In this document: positions 54,780 to 63,223 of the stretch, in pieces | How positions within the stretch are numbered: the stretch's first letter is position 1 | How the letters are laid out: every line of letters starts with the position of its first letter | Assembly: GCF_013249045.1 (NCBI RefSeq) | Contig: NZ_JABRWP010000012.1 | Location: 1 to 64,000, forward strand | Direction of reading: 5' to 3' | Source of the DNA: Winogradskyella eckloniae | GTDB lineage: Bacteria; Bacteroidota; Bacteroidia; Flavobacteriales; Flavobacteriaceae | DNA length: 64,000 nt | Made by a program: the position numbers and the translations under genes | The notes under the pieces: generated by a model | Databases searched by the model: none | Seen by the model: the letters and a program-made list of their open reading frames with translations, nothing else | Told to the model about the DNA's origin: nothing

Positions 54780-55438
54780 TTGATGGCACCAGCATGCCAA
54801 ATAGGTACGTTTAAAAATTTACTTATAATTTCGGCATCAATTATAATTGATTTTAAATTACCATGATCTACAACGTTTTTTCTAGAGCAATCATTTAGTA
54901 CTAAGTTAAGCTCAAAACTTTTGTAAGATCCTTTGTCGCTTTTTACATGCTCGCCAATAATTTGTAGAGCAATTATAGTATTTAATGGAATATATTTTTT
55001 AGTAGTATCCTTTTTTATTTTGTGAATATCAATAGTATAAGCCTTATAATAAATTCCTAATTGTTTATCAAAAACACGAGGTTTATAAAAACTATAAAAC
55101 AGAAAACTTCCCGCAGCAAAAAATATAAGACCAAAAAGTAATAAAAACCAATTTAAGGATTCTATTTCAGTTGTTGTTTTAAAGAATTGAAACAAGCCAA
55201 AGAATAAACATCCAAGACCAACAGCAAAAAATAAGAAACTAAAGATTGCTGCACCAATAGATGGTTTGTATAATAATTTAGAACTTGATTTTTCTACGAG
55301 TACGTTCGTTTTAAAATTTGAACCACCACGTTTCAATGGTGCTGTAGACACTTTAGATTTTACATCAATAAGGTTTGTCTGAAATGCATCTTCTCTAAAA
55401 TCGATATAGACGTCCTCAAAATTATGACCTAATTCCAT
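54776..55438 (-). CDS. Two-helix membrane protein of unknown function
   Basis: 220 residues. The N-terminal 50 residues are polar, helices lie at about 60-80 (IGAAIFSFLFFAVGLGCLFF) and 95-115 (WFLLLFGLIFFAAGSFLFYS). A soluble C-terminal part follows, with IDIHKIKKDTTKKYIPLNTI and FELNLVLNDCSRKNVVDHGN, similar in look to PH-like/DUF-type membrane proteins with a regulator-like end. One base from uvrA on the same strand, so it is probably co-transcribed with it, although no shared function is evident. Confidence 0.75.
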   Translation of the reverse strand: MELGHNFEDVYIDFREDAFQTNLIDVKSKVSTAPLKRGGSNFKTNVLVEKSSSKLLYKPSIGAAIFSFLFFAVGLGCLFFGLFQFFKTTTEIESLNWFLLLFGLIFFAAGSFLFYSFYKPRVFDKQLGIYYKAYTIDIHKIKKDTTKKYIPLNTIIALQIIGEHVKSDKGSYKSFELNLVLNDCSRKNVVDHGNLKSIIIDAEIISKFLNVPIWHAGAIN

Positions 55439-55439
55439 G

Positions 55440-58229
55440 TTACAATTTCTCTTTGAGGTAATGACCAGTTATGGAATGTTTGTTTTTTGAAAGTTCTTCT
55501 GGTGTTCCGGCAGCTACTAATTGTCCACCATGTTTACCACCTTCTGGGCCTAAATCTATGATGTAATCTGCACATTTAATCAGGTCAATATTATGTTCTA
55601 TAACTAGTATTGAATGCCCTTTGGCAATCAATGCATTAAAAGATTTTAATAATTTTTTAATATCATGAAAATGTAGACCAGTAGTGGGCTCATCAAAAAT
55701 AAATAACGCACTATTGCTTTTACTGCCTTTGCCTAAAAACGTCGCAAGTTTTATACGCTGTGCTTCACCACCAGATAGTGTTGATGACGATTGTCCTAAG
55801 GTTACATAACCTAAACCTACGTCTTGGAGCGGTTGTAATTTTCCTTGTATTTTAGTTTCTATATTAGATTTAAAAAATGCTATAGCATCGTCAATGGTTA
55901 AGTTTAAAATATCATCAATAGATTTACCATCTACTTTTACTTCTAAAACTTCTTTTTTAAATCGCTTTCCGTTACACGTTTCACAAGTTAAGTGTACATC
56001 TGCCATAAATTGCATTTCTATGGTCACTTCGCCTTCGCCTTTACACGTTTCACAGCGACCACCATCTACATTAAAACTAAAATGTTTGGCCGCGTAATTT
56101 CTAATTTTACTAAGTTTTTGGGAAGCAAATAATGTACGAATATCATCATATGCTTTTATATAAGTAACAGGATTAGAACGCGATGAACGGCCAATTGGGT
56201 TTTGGTCAACAAACTCAACATGTTTAATGTTGCTATGGTTCCCTTTTACCTCAGAGACTTGACCAATTTTATCACTAAAGCTTGTTAATTTCTTTTGTAT
56301 CGCAGGAAATACAATTTTTTTTATCAAAGTACTTTTTCCACTTCCAGAGACACCTGTAATTACCGTAAGCATTTCAAGCGGAAAATTAACGTCAATATTT
56401 TTTAAATTGTTTTCACGAGCACCAATGACTTCAATGTTATATTTAGATGTTCTACGTGTTTTAGGAACTTCAATTTCAAGTTGACCATTTAAATAATTTG
56501 CCGTTAAGGTATTTGCGGCAAGAATGTCTTTAAAGTTGCCTACAGCCATGACTTCGCCTCCAAAGGTTCCGGCTTCTGGTCCTATATCAATAATGGCATC
56601 TGCTGCTTTCATTATATCCTCGTCGTGCTCTACTACAATTACAGTATTACCTAAATCACGTAACGATTTTAACACCTCAATTAGGCGTTCAGTGTCTTTT
56701 GGGTGAAGGCCAATACTTGGTTCATCTAAAATGTACATTGAGCCAACTAAACTACTGCCTAAGGATGTTGCTAAGTTAATGCGTTGACTTTCTCCACCAG
56801 ATAATGTATTCGATTTTCGGTTTAGTGTTAAATAATTGAGGCCTACATTGGTTAAAAATTGTAATCTCGAATTAATTTCGGTTAAAAGACGTTTTGCGAT
56901 CTTTGCGTCGTATGCATTTAACTTTAAATTTTTAAAAAATACCGTTAGTTCATCTAAGGGTAAGTCTACCAAATCGGTTATGGTTGCATTATTAATTTTT
57001 ACATAGTTGGCTTCCACTCGTAATCGTTTACCTAAACACACATTACATTTTGTTTTTCCGCGATATCGAGAGAGCATCACACGATTTTGTATTTTATACG
57101 CTTTTGACTCTAATTCACTAAAAAATGCATTTAAACCTTCAAAGTACTGATTGCCTTCCCAGATTAATGCTTTATGTTTTTCACTTAATTGAAAATAAGG
57201 TTTGTGAATAGGAAAATCAAAATGATGCGAGTTGTTTACCAATTGATCTTTGTACCAACTCATGGATTCTCCTCGCCAAGGAAAAATGGCATTTTCATAA
57301 ACTGATAATGCTGTATTTGGAATAACTAAATCGTCATCGATACCAATAACATCGCCATAACCTTCGCATTTAGGACAAGCGCCATAAGGATTATTAAAGC
57401 TAAACAAGTGTGCATTGGGTTCTAAAAATTGCATACCATCTAACTCAAACTTATTATTGAATATGGTCTGTTTTTTATCTGCTAAGGATTCAATGATACA
57501 GGTACCAAGTCCTTCATAAAAGGTTGTGCCAATAGCATCAGCTAATCTGTTTAAAAAATCTTCGTCATTTTTAAAAACAATTCTATCTACAACTAAGAAT
57601 AGATTTTTATCTGCATTTAGTTTTGTTTTAAGCGCGTCATCGATTCTAACAACATCATCATTTATTTTTACACGAGCGTATCCTTGTTGCTGTAATGTGT
57701 TTAATTTATTTGCTATGGTTCTGCCTTCTTCTAAAATAATAGGAGCCAAGAGAAGTAGTTTAGATCCTTCTTTAAAATTAGATATAAAATTAATGACGTC
57801 ATTGACTGTATGTTTTTTAACCTCTTCTCCCGAAATAGGTGAGAAGGTTTTGCCAATTCTAGCAAATAATAATTTTAAATAATCATAAATCTCAGTGGTA
57901 GTACCAACGGTAGACCTCGGATTTGTAGAATTAACTTTTTGCTCTATCGCAATAGCAGGTGCAATACCTTTAATATAATCTACTTTAGGTTTATTAAGAC
58001 GTCCTAAAAATTGACGTGCATAACTACTTAAACTTTCTACATAACGTCGTTGACCTTCTGCATATAGCGTATCAAAAGCCAAACTAGACTTGCCCGAACC
58101 AGATAATCCTGTTATAACAACCAATTTATTTCTTGGTATTACAACATCTATATTTTTGAGATTGTGCAAATTTGCACCTTTTATAATGATATTTTCTTTA
58201 GGATTTACATCTAATACAGTAGTACTCAT
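55440..58229 (-). CDS. uvrA: Excinuclease ABC subunit A
   Basis: 929 residues, slightly shorter than E. coli UvrA (940). Two ABC ATPase modules: Walker A VITGLSGSGKSSLAFDTLY near 35 and VITGVSGSGKSTL near 620; signature LSGGESQRINLA and LSGGEAQRIKLATFL; D-loops DEPSIGLHP and DEPTTGLH. Zinc modules: CPKCEGYGD and CNVCLGKR in the first half and CETCKGEGE/CETCNGKRF in the second. UvrA finds bulky DNA damage and loads UvrB. Not adjacent to uvrB here. Confidence 0.97.
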   Translation of the reverse strand: MSTTVLDVNPKENIIIKGANLHNLKNIDVVIPRNKLVVITGLSGSGKSSLAFDTLYAEGQRRYVESLSSYARQFLGRLNKPKVDYIKGIAPAIAIEQKVNSTNPRSTVGTTTEIYDYLKLLFARIGKTFSPISGEEVKKHTVNDVINFISNFKEGSKLLLLAPIILEEGRTIANKLNTLQQQGYARVKINDDVVRIDDALKTKLNADKNLFLVVDRIVFKNDEDFLNRLADAIGTTFYEGLGTCIIESLADKKQTIFNNKFELDGMQFLEPNAHLFSFNNPYGACPKCEGYGDVIGIDDDLVIPNTALSVYENAIFPWRGESMSWYKDQLVNNSHHFDFPIHKPYFQLSEKHKALIWEGNQYFEGLNAFFSELESKAYKIQNRVMLSRYRGKTKCNVCLGKRLRVEANYVKINNATITDLVDLPLDELTVFFKNLKLNAYDAKIAKRLLTEINSRLQFLTNVGLNYLTLNRKSNTLSGGESQRINLATSLGSSLVGSMYILDEPSIGLHPKDTERLIEVLKSLRDLGNTVIVVEHDEDIMKAADAIIDIGPEAGTFGGEVMAVGNFKDILAANTLTANYLNGQLEIEVPKTRRTSKYNIEVIGARENNLKNIDVNFPLEMLTVITGVSGSGKSTLIKKIVFPAIQKKLTSFSDKIGQVSEVKGNHSNIKHVEFVDQNPIGRSSRSNPVTYIKAYDDIRTLFASQKLSKIRNYAAKHFSFNVDGGRCETCKGEGEVTIEMQFMADVHLTCETCNGKRFKKEVLEVKVDGKSIDDILNLTIDDAIAFFKSNIETKIQGKLQPLQDVGLGYVTLGQSSSTLSGGEAQRIKLATFLGKGSKSNSALFIFDEPTTGLHFHDIKKLLKSFNALIAKGHSILVIEHNIDLIKCADYIIDLGPEGGKHGGQLVAAGTPEELSKNKHSITGHYLKEKL

Positions 58230-58254
58230 AGGAAATAATCGGTATCTAAGTTTG

Positions 58255-58262
58255 CAAAGATA
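58255..58262 (-). promoter_or_regulatory. -7 box TATCTTTG of uvrA
   Basis: Perfect TAnnTTTG, 26 bases upstream of the uvrA ATG. Confidence 0.6.
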
Positions 58263-58604
58263 ATATAATAGGCAGTAAGGAATACATAATGTAATACTAA
58301 TTCTTGTAGTTAGCTATAGCAATAAATGTTCTCCTTTTGGTGTGTTTTTATCAAGATTGAGAGGTTATTATTAAAAATGGTGCTTATTTTTAACTAAAAA
58401 GATCTGGTTTTATCCATAAAAGGAGCTCTTTATCCGACAAAATGTTAAAATTTACTGGTTTTTTTTGTTTTTTCGGAATGATTGTTGTTATATTTGACAT
58501 CTATTCATCTAATTAAACTACTGCGTATAGCATAATATTACTTTAAAAAACAGCTTTTTAACCCCAAACTTAATAGGAGACTATTCAGTTTTAAAGTAAT
58601 TATT
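58263..58604. other. Intergenic region between divergent uvrA and sigma factor
   Basis: About 340 bases with no gene. It holds a TTTGTCGGA word on the minus strand at 58433-58441 and the strong promoter of the sigma factor at 58464-58496. The remaining sequence is AT-rich without hairpins of note. Confidence 0.55.
58464..58496 (+). promoter_or_regulatory. Full Bacteroidota promoter of the sigma-factor gene
   Basis: -33 element TTTG (58464-58467) and -7 element TATATTTG (58489-58496), 21 bases apart, which is the consensus spacing. Predicted start near 58503, leaving a leader of about 100 bases. Confidence 0.7.
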
Positions 58605-59189
58605 ATGAGAAGAGAACTTATCCAAGACGCAGAGTTGGTTACCAACTACATTAAGGGCAACGAAAATGCACTTTCAATTTTAATAGAAAGGCATAAGCAA
58701 AAAATTTACAGCTTTATTTATTCTAAAGTGTTTGATAGAGATGTTACTGAAGATATTTTTCAGGATACCTTTATTAAAGTGATTAGAACATTAAAACGAG
58801 GAAAATACAATGAAGAAGGTAAATTTTTACCTTGGGTTATGCGTATTGCTCATAATTTAGTGATAGACTATTTTAGAAAAAACAAGCGTATGCCTAAATT
58901 TCATAATACAGGTGAGTTTAGTATTTTTTCTGTGCTAAGTGATTCTAGCTTAAATGCAGAGAAGACCATTATAAAAAATCAGGTAGAATCTGATGTGCGT
59001 CGTATTATTGAGGAGTTACCAGAGGATCAAAAACAGGTGTTATTGATGCGTATGTATCAAGATATGAGTTTTAAAGAAATTTCTGAAAGAACAGGTGTAA
59101 GTATCAATACAGCATTAGGAAGAATGCGATATGCACTTATAAATATGAGAAAAGTAATTGAACAAAATAATATTATTTTAACAAATTGA
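58605..59189 (+). CDS. RNA polymerase sigma factor, ECF type
   Basis: 194 residues. Sigma region 2 is at about 20-90 (FIYSKVFDRDVTEDIFQDTF, then WVMRIAHNLVIDYFRKNKR). Region 4 is at about 130-185 (LPEDQKQVLLMRMYQDMSFK, then ISERTGVSINTALGRMRYA). No region 1.1 or 3, so it is an ECF (group 4) sigma factor. No transmembrane anti-sigma gene follows; instead a 48-residue protein does. This single-copy type is widespread in Flavobacteria and may be housekeeping-like. The promoter has both consensus elements. Confidence 0.92.
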   Translation: MRRELIQDAELVTNYIKGNENALSILIERHKQKIYSFIYSKVFDRDVTEDIFQDTFIKVIRTLKRGKYNEEGKFLPWVMRIAHNLVIDYFRKNKRMPKFHNTGEFSIFSVLSDSSLNAEKTIIKNQVESDVRRIIEELPEDQKQVLLMRMYQDMSFKEISERTGVSINTALGRMRYALINMRKVIEQNNIILTN

Positions 59190-59246
59190 TACAATAAAGT
59201 AGTTCGTGTTACGTTTTTGCTATATATAAACTGATAAATTATAAAA

Positions 59247-59393
59247 ATGGCAAAAATTTACTCTAACGCTTCTCAAACAAAAATGTATGACCTAAATCCA
59301 AAAGAGGAAACGATTAACTTCCTTTTAAATTACTCTAAGGCTTTGAGTGTTATAAATCATAATAAATTGAAGTTTGAAGCACTTCTAAATTAA
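59247..59393 (+). CDS. 48-residue conserved-looking protein downstream of the sigma factor
   Basis: ATG at 59247, stop at 59391-59393. The peptide has a mixed, protein-like composition (AKIYSNASQTKMYDLNPKEE, then TINFLLNYSKALSVI and KLKFEALLN). It lies 57 bases after the sigma gene, before a terminator, and has no competing frame. I recall similar short proteins after this sigma factor in Flavobacteriaceae. It has no membrane segment, so it is not a classical anti-sigma factor, but control of the sigma factor is worth considering. Function unknown. Confidence 0.75.
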   Translation: MAKIYSNASQTKMYDLNPKEETINFLLNYSKALSVINHNKLKFEALLN

Positions 59394-59402
59394 CTTAAAC
59401 AT

Positions 59403-59435
59403 AAAAAACTGATAAGAAATTATCAGTTTTTTTAT
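59403..59435. terminator. Bidirectional rho-independent terminator
   Basis: Stem ACTGATAA (59408-59415) / TTATCAGT (59420-59427), loop GAAA, with A-run before and T7 after. It lies between the sigma/48-residue unit and the convergent lipoprotein. Confidence 0.85.
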
Positions 59436-59948
59436 TTAGTATGGACTATTTAAATATTCGTTTTGCAAAATTTGTAAATAGTCTAGAATTAGTTTTTGAT
59501 CTTCATGGTTTGGTGCTAAACAATTTTTATCAAAAGCATCAAAAACAGTAATGGCTATAAACCAATGACCTTTACGTTGCACATAGTTATCATTAAAAAG
59601 AGGATCGCGATCATTCGCAAGGCGTGTGGCATCAATTGCAAGGCCTAATAAATTGAGTTTTTTATCTGGTATTTCGGATTCGTAATAAGTTAAATAATAG
59701 GTATTGTTGTCTATAACTAAAGGAACGTTGAGACCAACATCAGTATCATTTAGTAGAAATTTTTTATTTATGTAATTATAAAATTGATTGGCATCTTTTG
59801 GGTCTTCAAAAATGAAAGCTAATTCTTTAGGAAATTGACGTTTAAACTTTTTTGCTATTTCTACTTTATAAGTAAAATATTCGGGCGCTTTTCTTAAAGT
59901 AATACATGAGGAAATACATAAGAATAGTATTATTAATCGTAATTTCAT
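59436..59948 (-). CDS. Putative lipoprotein, unknown function
   Basis: 170 residues. N-terminus LIILFLCISSC is a signal peptide with lipobox ISSC (Cys15). The mature protein is mixed alpha/beta (EDPKDANQFYNYINKKFLLN, then PLVIDNNTYYLTYYESEIPD) and ends with ILDYLQILQNEYLNSPY. I do not recognise the family. It follows nth by about 50 bases on the same strand and may be read through from it. Confidence 0.75.
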   Translation of the reverse strand: MKLRLIILFLCISSCITLRKAPEYFTYKVEIAKKFKRQFPKELAFIFEDPKDANQFYNYINKKFLLNDTDVGLNVPLVIDNNTYYLTYYESEIPDKKLNLLGLAIDATRLANDRDPLFNDNYVQRKGHWFIAITVFDAFDKNCLAPNHEDQKLILDYLQILQNEYLNSPY

Positions 59949-59997
59949 AAGGGTTGAATGGTTTACTAAACGGTCACAATAATTATACCATTACCTC

Positions 59998-60654
59998 TTA
60001 TTTTTTGTTTTTATAATACGCTTCAATAACGGTCTTTCTACCAATGGTTTTAGTAATGATATCTTTTTCTAAATCCCAACCTCGAGCAGGAGAATATTGT
60101 CTTCCATACCAAATAATTTGCAGATGTAAATCATTCCAAAGTTCTTTAGGAAATAAACGTTTAGCATCTTTCTCGGTTTGTACAACATTTTTGCCGTTGG
60201 TAAGATTCCAACGATACATTAAGCGATGAATGTGTGTGTCTACAGGAAACGCAGGAATACCAAAAGCTTGAGACAAGACTACAGCTGCGGTTTTGTGTCC
60301 TACTGCAGGTAAAGCTTCTAATGCTTCGTAGGTTTTTGGTACTTCGCCATTGTGTTTATCAATTAATATATGAGATAGGCCATGAATACCTTTACTTTTC
60401 ATAGGCGATAAACCTACAGGTTTTATGATTTCTCTAATTTCTTCGACACTCAATTTTATCATGTCGTAAGGATTGTCGGCACGTTCAAACAATAAAGGCG
60501 TTATTTGATTTACACGAACATCTGTACTTTGAGCAGACATTAAAACGGCAATTAATAATGTATAAGGATCTTTATGATCTAGAGGAATCGGAATTTCAGG
60601 ATATAATTTATATAAAGTATTTATAACGAAATTAACTTTTTCTTGTTTTGTCAT
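59998..60654 (-). CDS. nth: Endonuclease III (DNA glycosylase/AP lyase) without iron-sulfur cluster
   Basis: 218 residues. Helix-hairpin-helix ALPAVGHKTAAVVL with catalytic Lys121 and the catalytic Asp139 in FPVDTHIHR, equivalent to Lys120 and Asp138 of E. coli. It removes oxidised pyrimidines and nicks the strand. Odd point: there is no cysteine in the whole protein; the four-Cys [4Fe-4S] loop at the C-terminus is replaced by YGRQYSPARGWDLEKDIITK. Divergent from bcp with 44 bases between starts. Confidence 0.94.
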   Translation of the reverse strand: MTKQEKVNFVINTLYKLYPEIPIPLDHKDPYTLLIAVLMSAQSTDVRVNQITPLLFERADNPYDMIKLSVEEIREIIKPVGLSPMKSKGIHGLSHILIDKHNGEVPKTYEALEALPAVGHKTAAVVLSQAFGIPAFPVDTHIHRLMYRWNLTNGKNVVQTEKDAKRLFPKELWNDLHLQIIWYGRQYSPARGWDLEKDIITKTIGRKTVIEAYYKNKK

Positions 60655-60684
60655 TTTGTATTTTTACGATTAAGACATGATATA

Positions 60685-60692
60685 CAAATTTA
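60685..60692 (-). promoter_or_regulatory. -7 box TAAATTTG of nth
   Basis: Perfect TAnnTTTG, 31 bases upstream of the nth ATG, in the short divergent gap with bcp. Confidence 0.55.
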
Positions 60693-60698
60693 CACAAT

Positions 60699-61154
60699 AT
60701 GACACACTTAAAAGTAGGCGATAAGGCTCCTAATTTTTCTGCCTTAGATGAACAAGGGAATACCATCTCATTATCAGATTATAAAGGGAAAAAATTAGTG
60801 GTATTCTTTTACCCAAAAGCAAGTACACCTGGTTGCACTGCTGAAGCCTGTAATCTTAATGATAATTTTGAGCGTTTTCAATCTTTGGGCTATGACATTA
60901 TTGGCGTAAGTGCGGATAGTGCTAAGCGTCAGTCTAATTTTAAAACTAAATATGGATTTCAATACCCTTTGTTGGCCGATGAGGATAAGGCTGTTATTGA
61001 AGCTTTTGGTGTTTGGGGACCAAAGAAATTTATGGGAAAAGAGTACGATGGTATTCATAGAACCACTTTTGTAATTGACGAAAATGGTGTTTTAACAGAT
61101 GTAATATCTAAAGTTAAGACTAAGGCTCATACTGAGCAGATTTTGGATGTTTAG
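60699..61154 (+). CDS. bcp: Thioredoxin-dependent peroxiredoxin, Bcp/PrxQ type
   Basis: 151 residues. The N-terminus LKVGDKAPNFSALDEQGN is the thioredoxin-fold start. Peroxidatic Cys46 and resolving Cys51 in YPKASTPGCTAEACNL, five residues apart as in the alpha-helix-linked PrxQ group. It reduces hydroperoxides with thioredoxin in the cytosol. Shares a divergent promoter region with nth, so peroxide defence and repair of oxidised bases are neighbours. Confidence 0.95.
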   Translation: MTHLKVGDKAPNFSALDEQGNTISLSDYKGKKLVVFFYPKASTPGCTAEACNLNDNFERFQSLGYDIIGVSADSAKRQSNFKTKYGFQYPLLADEDKAVIEAFGVWGPKKFMGKEYDGIHRTTFVIDENGVLTDVISKVKTKAHTEQILDV

Positions 61155-61230
61155 ATTTTTTTTTTTTTGAATAATTAAAATATCAACGCAACCTTTTATA
61201 GTGTTGTACATCTACTAAATAAATGGATAT

Positions 61231-61614
61231 ATGAAGAAATTAGTATATATCTTATTGGTAATCATAACGTTGGTGTCTTGTAGTGATGATGATACAGAAG
61301 ATGCAGATTTAATTGGGAATTGGAAATTGATAGAAGTATTGTCAGATCCTGGAGATGGAAATGGAACATTTCAAGATATTGATAGTGAAAAAACGATTAC
61401 GTTTTTTGAAGATGGAACATTTAGTAGCACTGAAAGTATTTGTAATAGTGCAACTACAGATGATTTATATATAGGAGTTTATACAGATTCTAATTTAACG
61501 CCAGATAATTGTTCAGATAGTGGTTGGGCTTATAATTTTGTTATAGATGGCAATACGCTAATTTTAAGCTACCCTTGCATTGAACCTTGTAAAGAAAAGT
61601 ATATAAAGTTATAA
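61231..61614 (+). CDS. Lipocalin-like lipoprotein with surface-export signal
   Basis: 127 residues. N-terminus YILLVIITLVSC is a signal peptide with lipobox LVSC (Cys17), followed by SDDDTED, an acidic stretch like the lipoprotein export signal of Flavobacteria, which sends lipoproteins to the cell surface. The body ADLIGNWKLIEVLSDPG, then KTITFFEDGTFSS and NFVIDGNTLILSYP, is the lipocalin-like (DUF4923/lipocalin_4-type) repeat of strands. Four further cysteines may form disulfides. Ligand unknown. Confidence 0.85.
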   Translation: MKKLVYILLVIITLVSCSDDDTEDADLIGNWKLIEVLSDPGDGNGTFQDIDSEKTITFFEDGTFSSTESICNSATTDDLYIGVYTDSNLTPDNCSDSGWAYNFVIDGNTLILSYPCIEPCKEKYIKL

Positions 61615-61624
61615 CAGAAGACGT

Positions 61625-61670
61625 AAAAAAAAAGCGTATTGAAAATTTCAATACGCTTTTTTTTAAAATA
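61625..61670. terminator. Bidirectional rho-independent terminator
   Basis: Stem GCGTATTG (61634-61641) / CAATACGC (61649-61656), extended by A-T pairs, with A9 left and T8 right. It lies between the convergent lipoprotein and the next gene. Confidence 0.9.
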
Positions 61671-61679
61671 TAACTTAGC

Positions 61680-63134
61680 TTAGTTTTTATGCAAAACCTC
61701 TTCGGATTCACAGCCAAATAAACTTTTTTCTTTAATTAGTTTTGCGACACCTTCTGGTAACATTTTTTCCCAGCCTTCATCATTATTTGCAATCATTTTT
61801 AGTACAATTCTAGAGAATACTGTTAAGTTAGACGTGTCAAAATCTGCAATGTCAACAACTTTACCATTGTACTTAAAGAATTTATATAATTCTTTCATAC
61901 GTGGGTGAACTTTTAAGTTTTCGCTCGTTGTTAAGCTACCATCTTTGTTTTGCATTGGATAAAGATATACACGCAAATCTTTATAGAATAGCTTACCAAA
62001 GGCTTCTAAAATTCCACCACTTAAATGACGGTAATATTTTTCATCAAAAATATCAACTAGGTTGTTAACTCCCATGGCTAATCCCATTCTCGCTCTAGAA
62101 TATTGAGAGAAATACTCCACTAATTTATAGTACTCTTGGAAATTAGATATTAATACCGTTTGACCTAGAGAACATAATAATTTTGCACGATCCATAAAAT
62201 CTTGCTCATCAATTTTTCCTTCGGCTCTTAAATTAGATAAGGTAATTTCAAAAACAACCTGAGTTTTTTCTTTATCTACTTTATTTTCTTTAATGAACAT
62301 TTCGTAAGATTTCTCTAACATGTCCATATTTACTTTAGTAACTGGTCTAAAACTTCCTCTTAAAGTTAAAATGTTCTTCTTATACAGAACTCTTGCTGGT
62401 AAAACATTGTTACCATCTGGAGCAAACATTACGGCATCAGTCATTCCGTTTTTAACCAATTGTAAACTCATTAATCGGTTATCTACATCTTTAAACACAG
62501 GTCCAGAAAAATTAATAGTGTCAATTTCTAGTTGATCTTTGTCTAAGTGATCGTATAAATATCTTAGAAGTTTTCTTGGCTGATTATACTTGTAAAAAGC
62601 ACCATACACCAAGTTAGTTCCTAATTTACCTAAAGTTTCTTGTTGTAAACGTGCATCGGTTTCTTTAAATCTAACATGAAGAATAATATCATTATACTCC
62701 TCATTTGGTCCTACTTGGTATTTTATGCCTACCCAACCATGTCCTTTATATTTTTTAGCAAAATCAATAGTGGCTACTGTATTTGCATAAGAGAAAAATA
62801 TTTTATTAGGATTAGTATCTCTGGTAATACGCTCTTCCATTAAGCGCACTTCATGGTTTAGCATTTTACGAAGCCTAGCTTCTGTTACATAGCGTTTGTC
62901 ATCTTCAATACCGTAAATGGCATCACTAAAGTCTTTATCATAAGCAGACATTGCTTTTGCAATAGTTCCGGAAGCACCACCAGCTCTAAAGAAATGACGT
63001 ACTGTTTCTTGTCCAGCACCAATTTCAGAAAAGGTACCATAAATATCTGCATTAAGATTAATACGAAGCGCTTTGTCTTTTAGCGATGGAATATTTTCAA
63101 TTAAAGTATCACCTTTATACGTTATTTCCTTCAT
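61680..63134 (-). CDS. Conserved Flavobacterial cytosolic protein of unknown function
   Basis: 484 residues from the ATG at 63134. An upstream TTG at 63161 is rejected because the -7 box TACCTTTG (63159-63166) overlaps it. No signal peptide, membrane helix or barrel pattern, although database entries of this family are, as I recall, sometimes labelled 'TonB-dependent receptor' or nucleotide adenylyltransferase, which the sequence does not support. Distinctive motifs: FSEIGAGQETVRHFFRAGGA near residue 40, AYDKDFSDAIYGIEDDKRYV, and MGLAMGVNNLVDIFDEKYYRHLSGG. Mostly alpha/beta. Single gene, highly conserved in look, likely with a basic cellular role. Confidence 0.85.
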   Translation of the reverse strand: MKEITYKGDTLIENIPSLKDKALRINLNADIYGTFSEIGAGQETVRHFFRAGGASGTIAKAMSAYDKDFSDAIYGIEDDKRYVTEARLRKMLNHEVRLMEERITRDTNPNKIFFSYANTVATIDFAKKYKGHGWVGIKYQVGPNEEYNDIILHVRFKETDARLQQETLGKLGTNLVYGAFYKYNQPRKLLRYLYDHLDKDQLEIDTINFSGPVFKDVDNRLMSLQLVKNGMTDAVMFAPDGNNVLPARVLYKKNILTLRGSFRPVTKVNMDMLEKSYEMFIKENKVDKEKTQVVFEITLSNLRAEGKIDEQDFMDRAKLLCSLGQTVLISNFQEYYKLVEYFSQYSRARMGLAMGVNNLVDIFDEKYYRHLSGGILEAFGKLFYKDLRVYLYPMQNKDGSLTTSENLKVHPRMKELYKFFKYNGKVVDIADFDTSNLTVFSRIVLKMIANNDEGWEKMLPEGVAKLIKEKSLFGCESEEVLHKN

Positions 63135-63158
63135 AGAATTGGGTTTACATCGTTTTCG

Positions 63159-63166
63159 CAAAGGTA
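63159..63166 (-). promoter_or_regulatory. -7 box TACCTTTG of the conserved protein gene
   Basis: Perfect TAnnTTTG with a TTTG about 18 bases further upstream, 25 bases before the ATG at 63134. Confidence 0.65.
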
Positions 63167-63198
63167 TTAATTTACTATTGCAAACAAAAAAATAAGTT

Positions 63199-63206
63199 TA
63201 TTTTTG
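63199..63206 (+). promoter_or_regulatory. -7 box TATTTTTG of the MBL-fold gene
   Basis: Perfect TAnnTTTG, 18 bases before the TTG start at 63224, with TTG at 63178-63180 as a partial -33 element. Confidence 0.6.
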
Positions 63207-63223
63207 TTTTAAACCAATTTAGT

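Noticed and set aside
57526..57882. 118-codon plus-strand open frame
   Set aside because: Antisense to uvrA, Ser/Leu-rich mirror composition.
63135..63161. Nine-codon N-terminal extension of the conserved protein from a TTG start
   Set aside because: It overlaps the perfect -7 box TACCTTTG, so it would not be transcribed.
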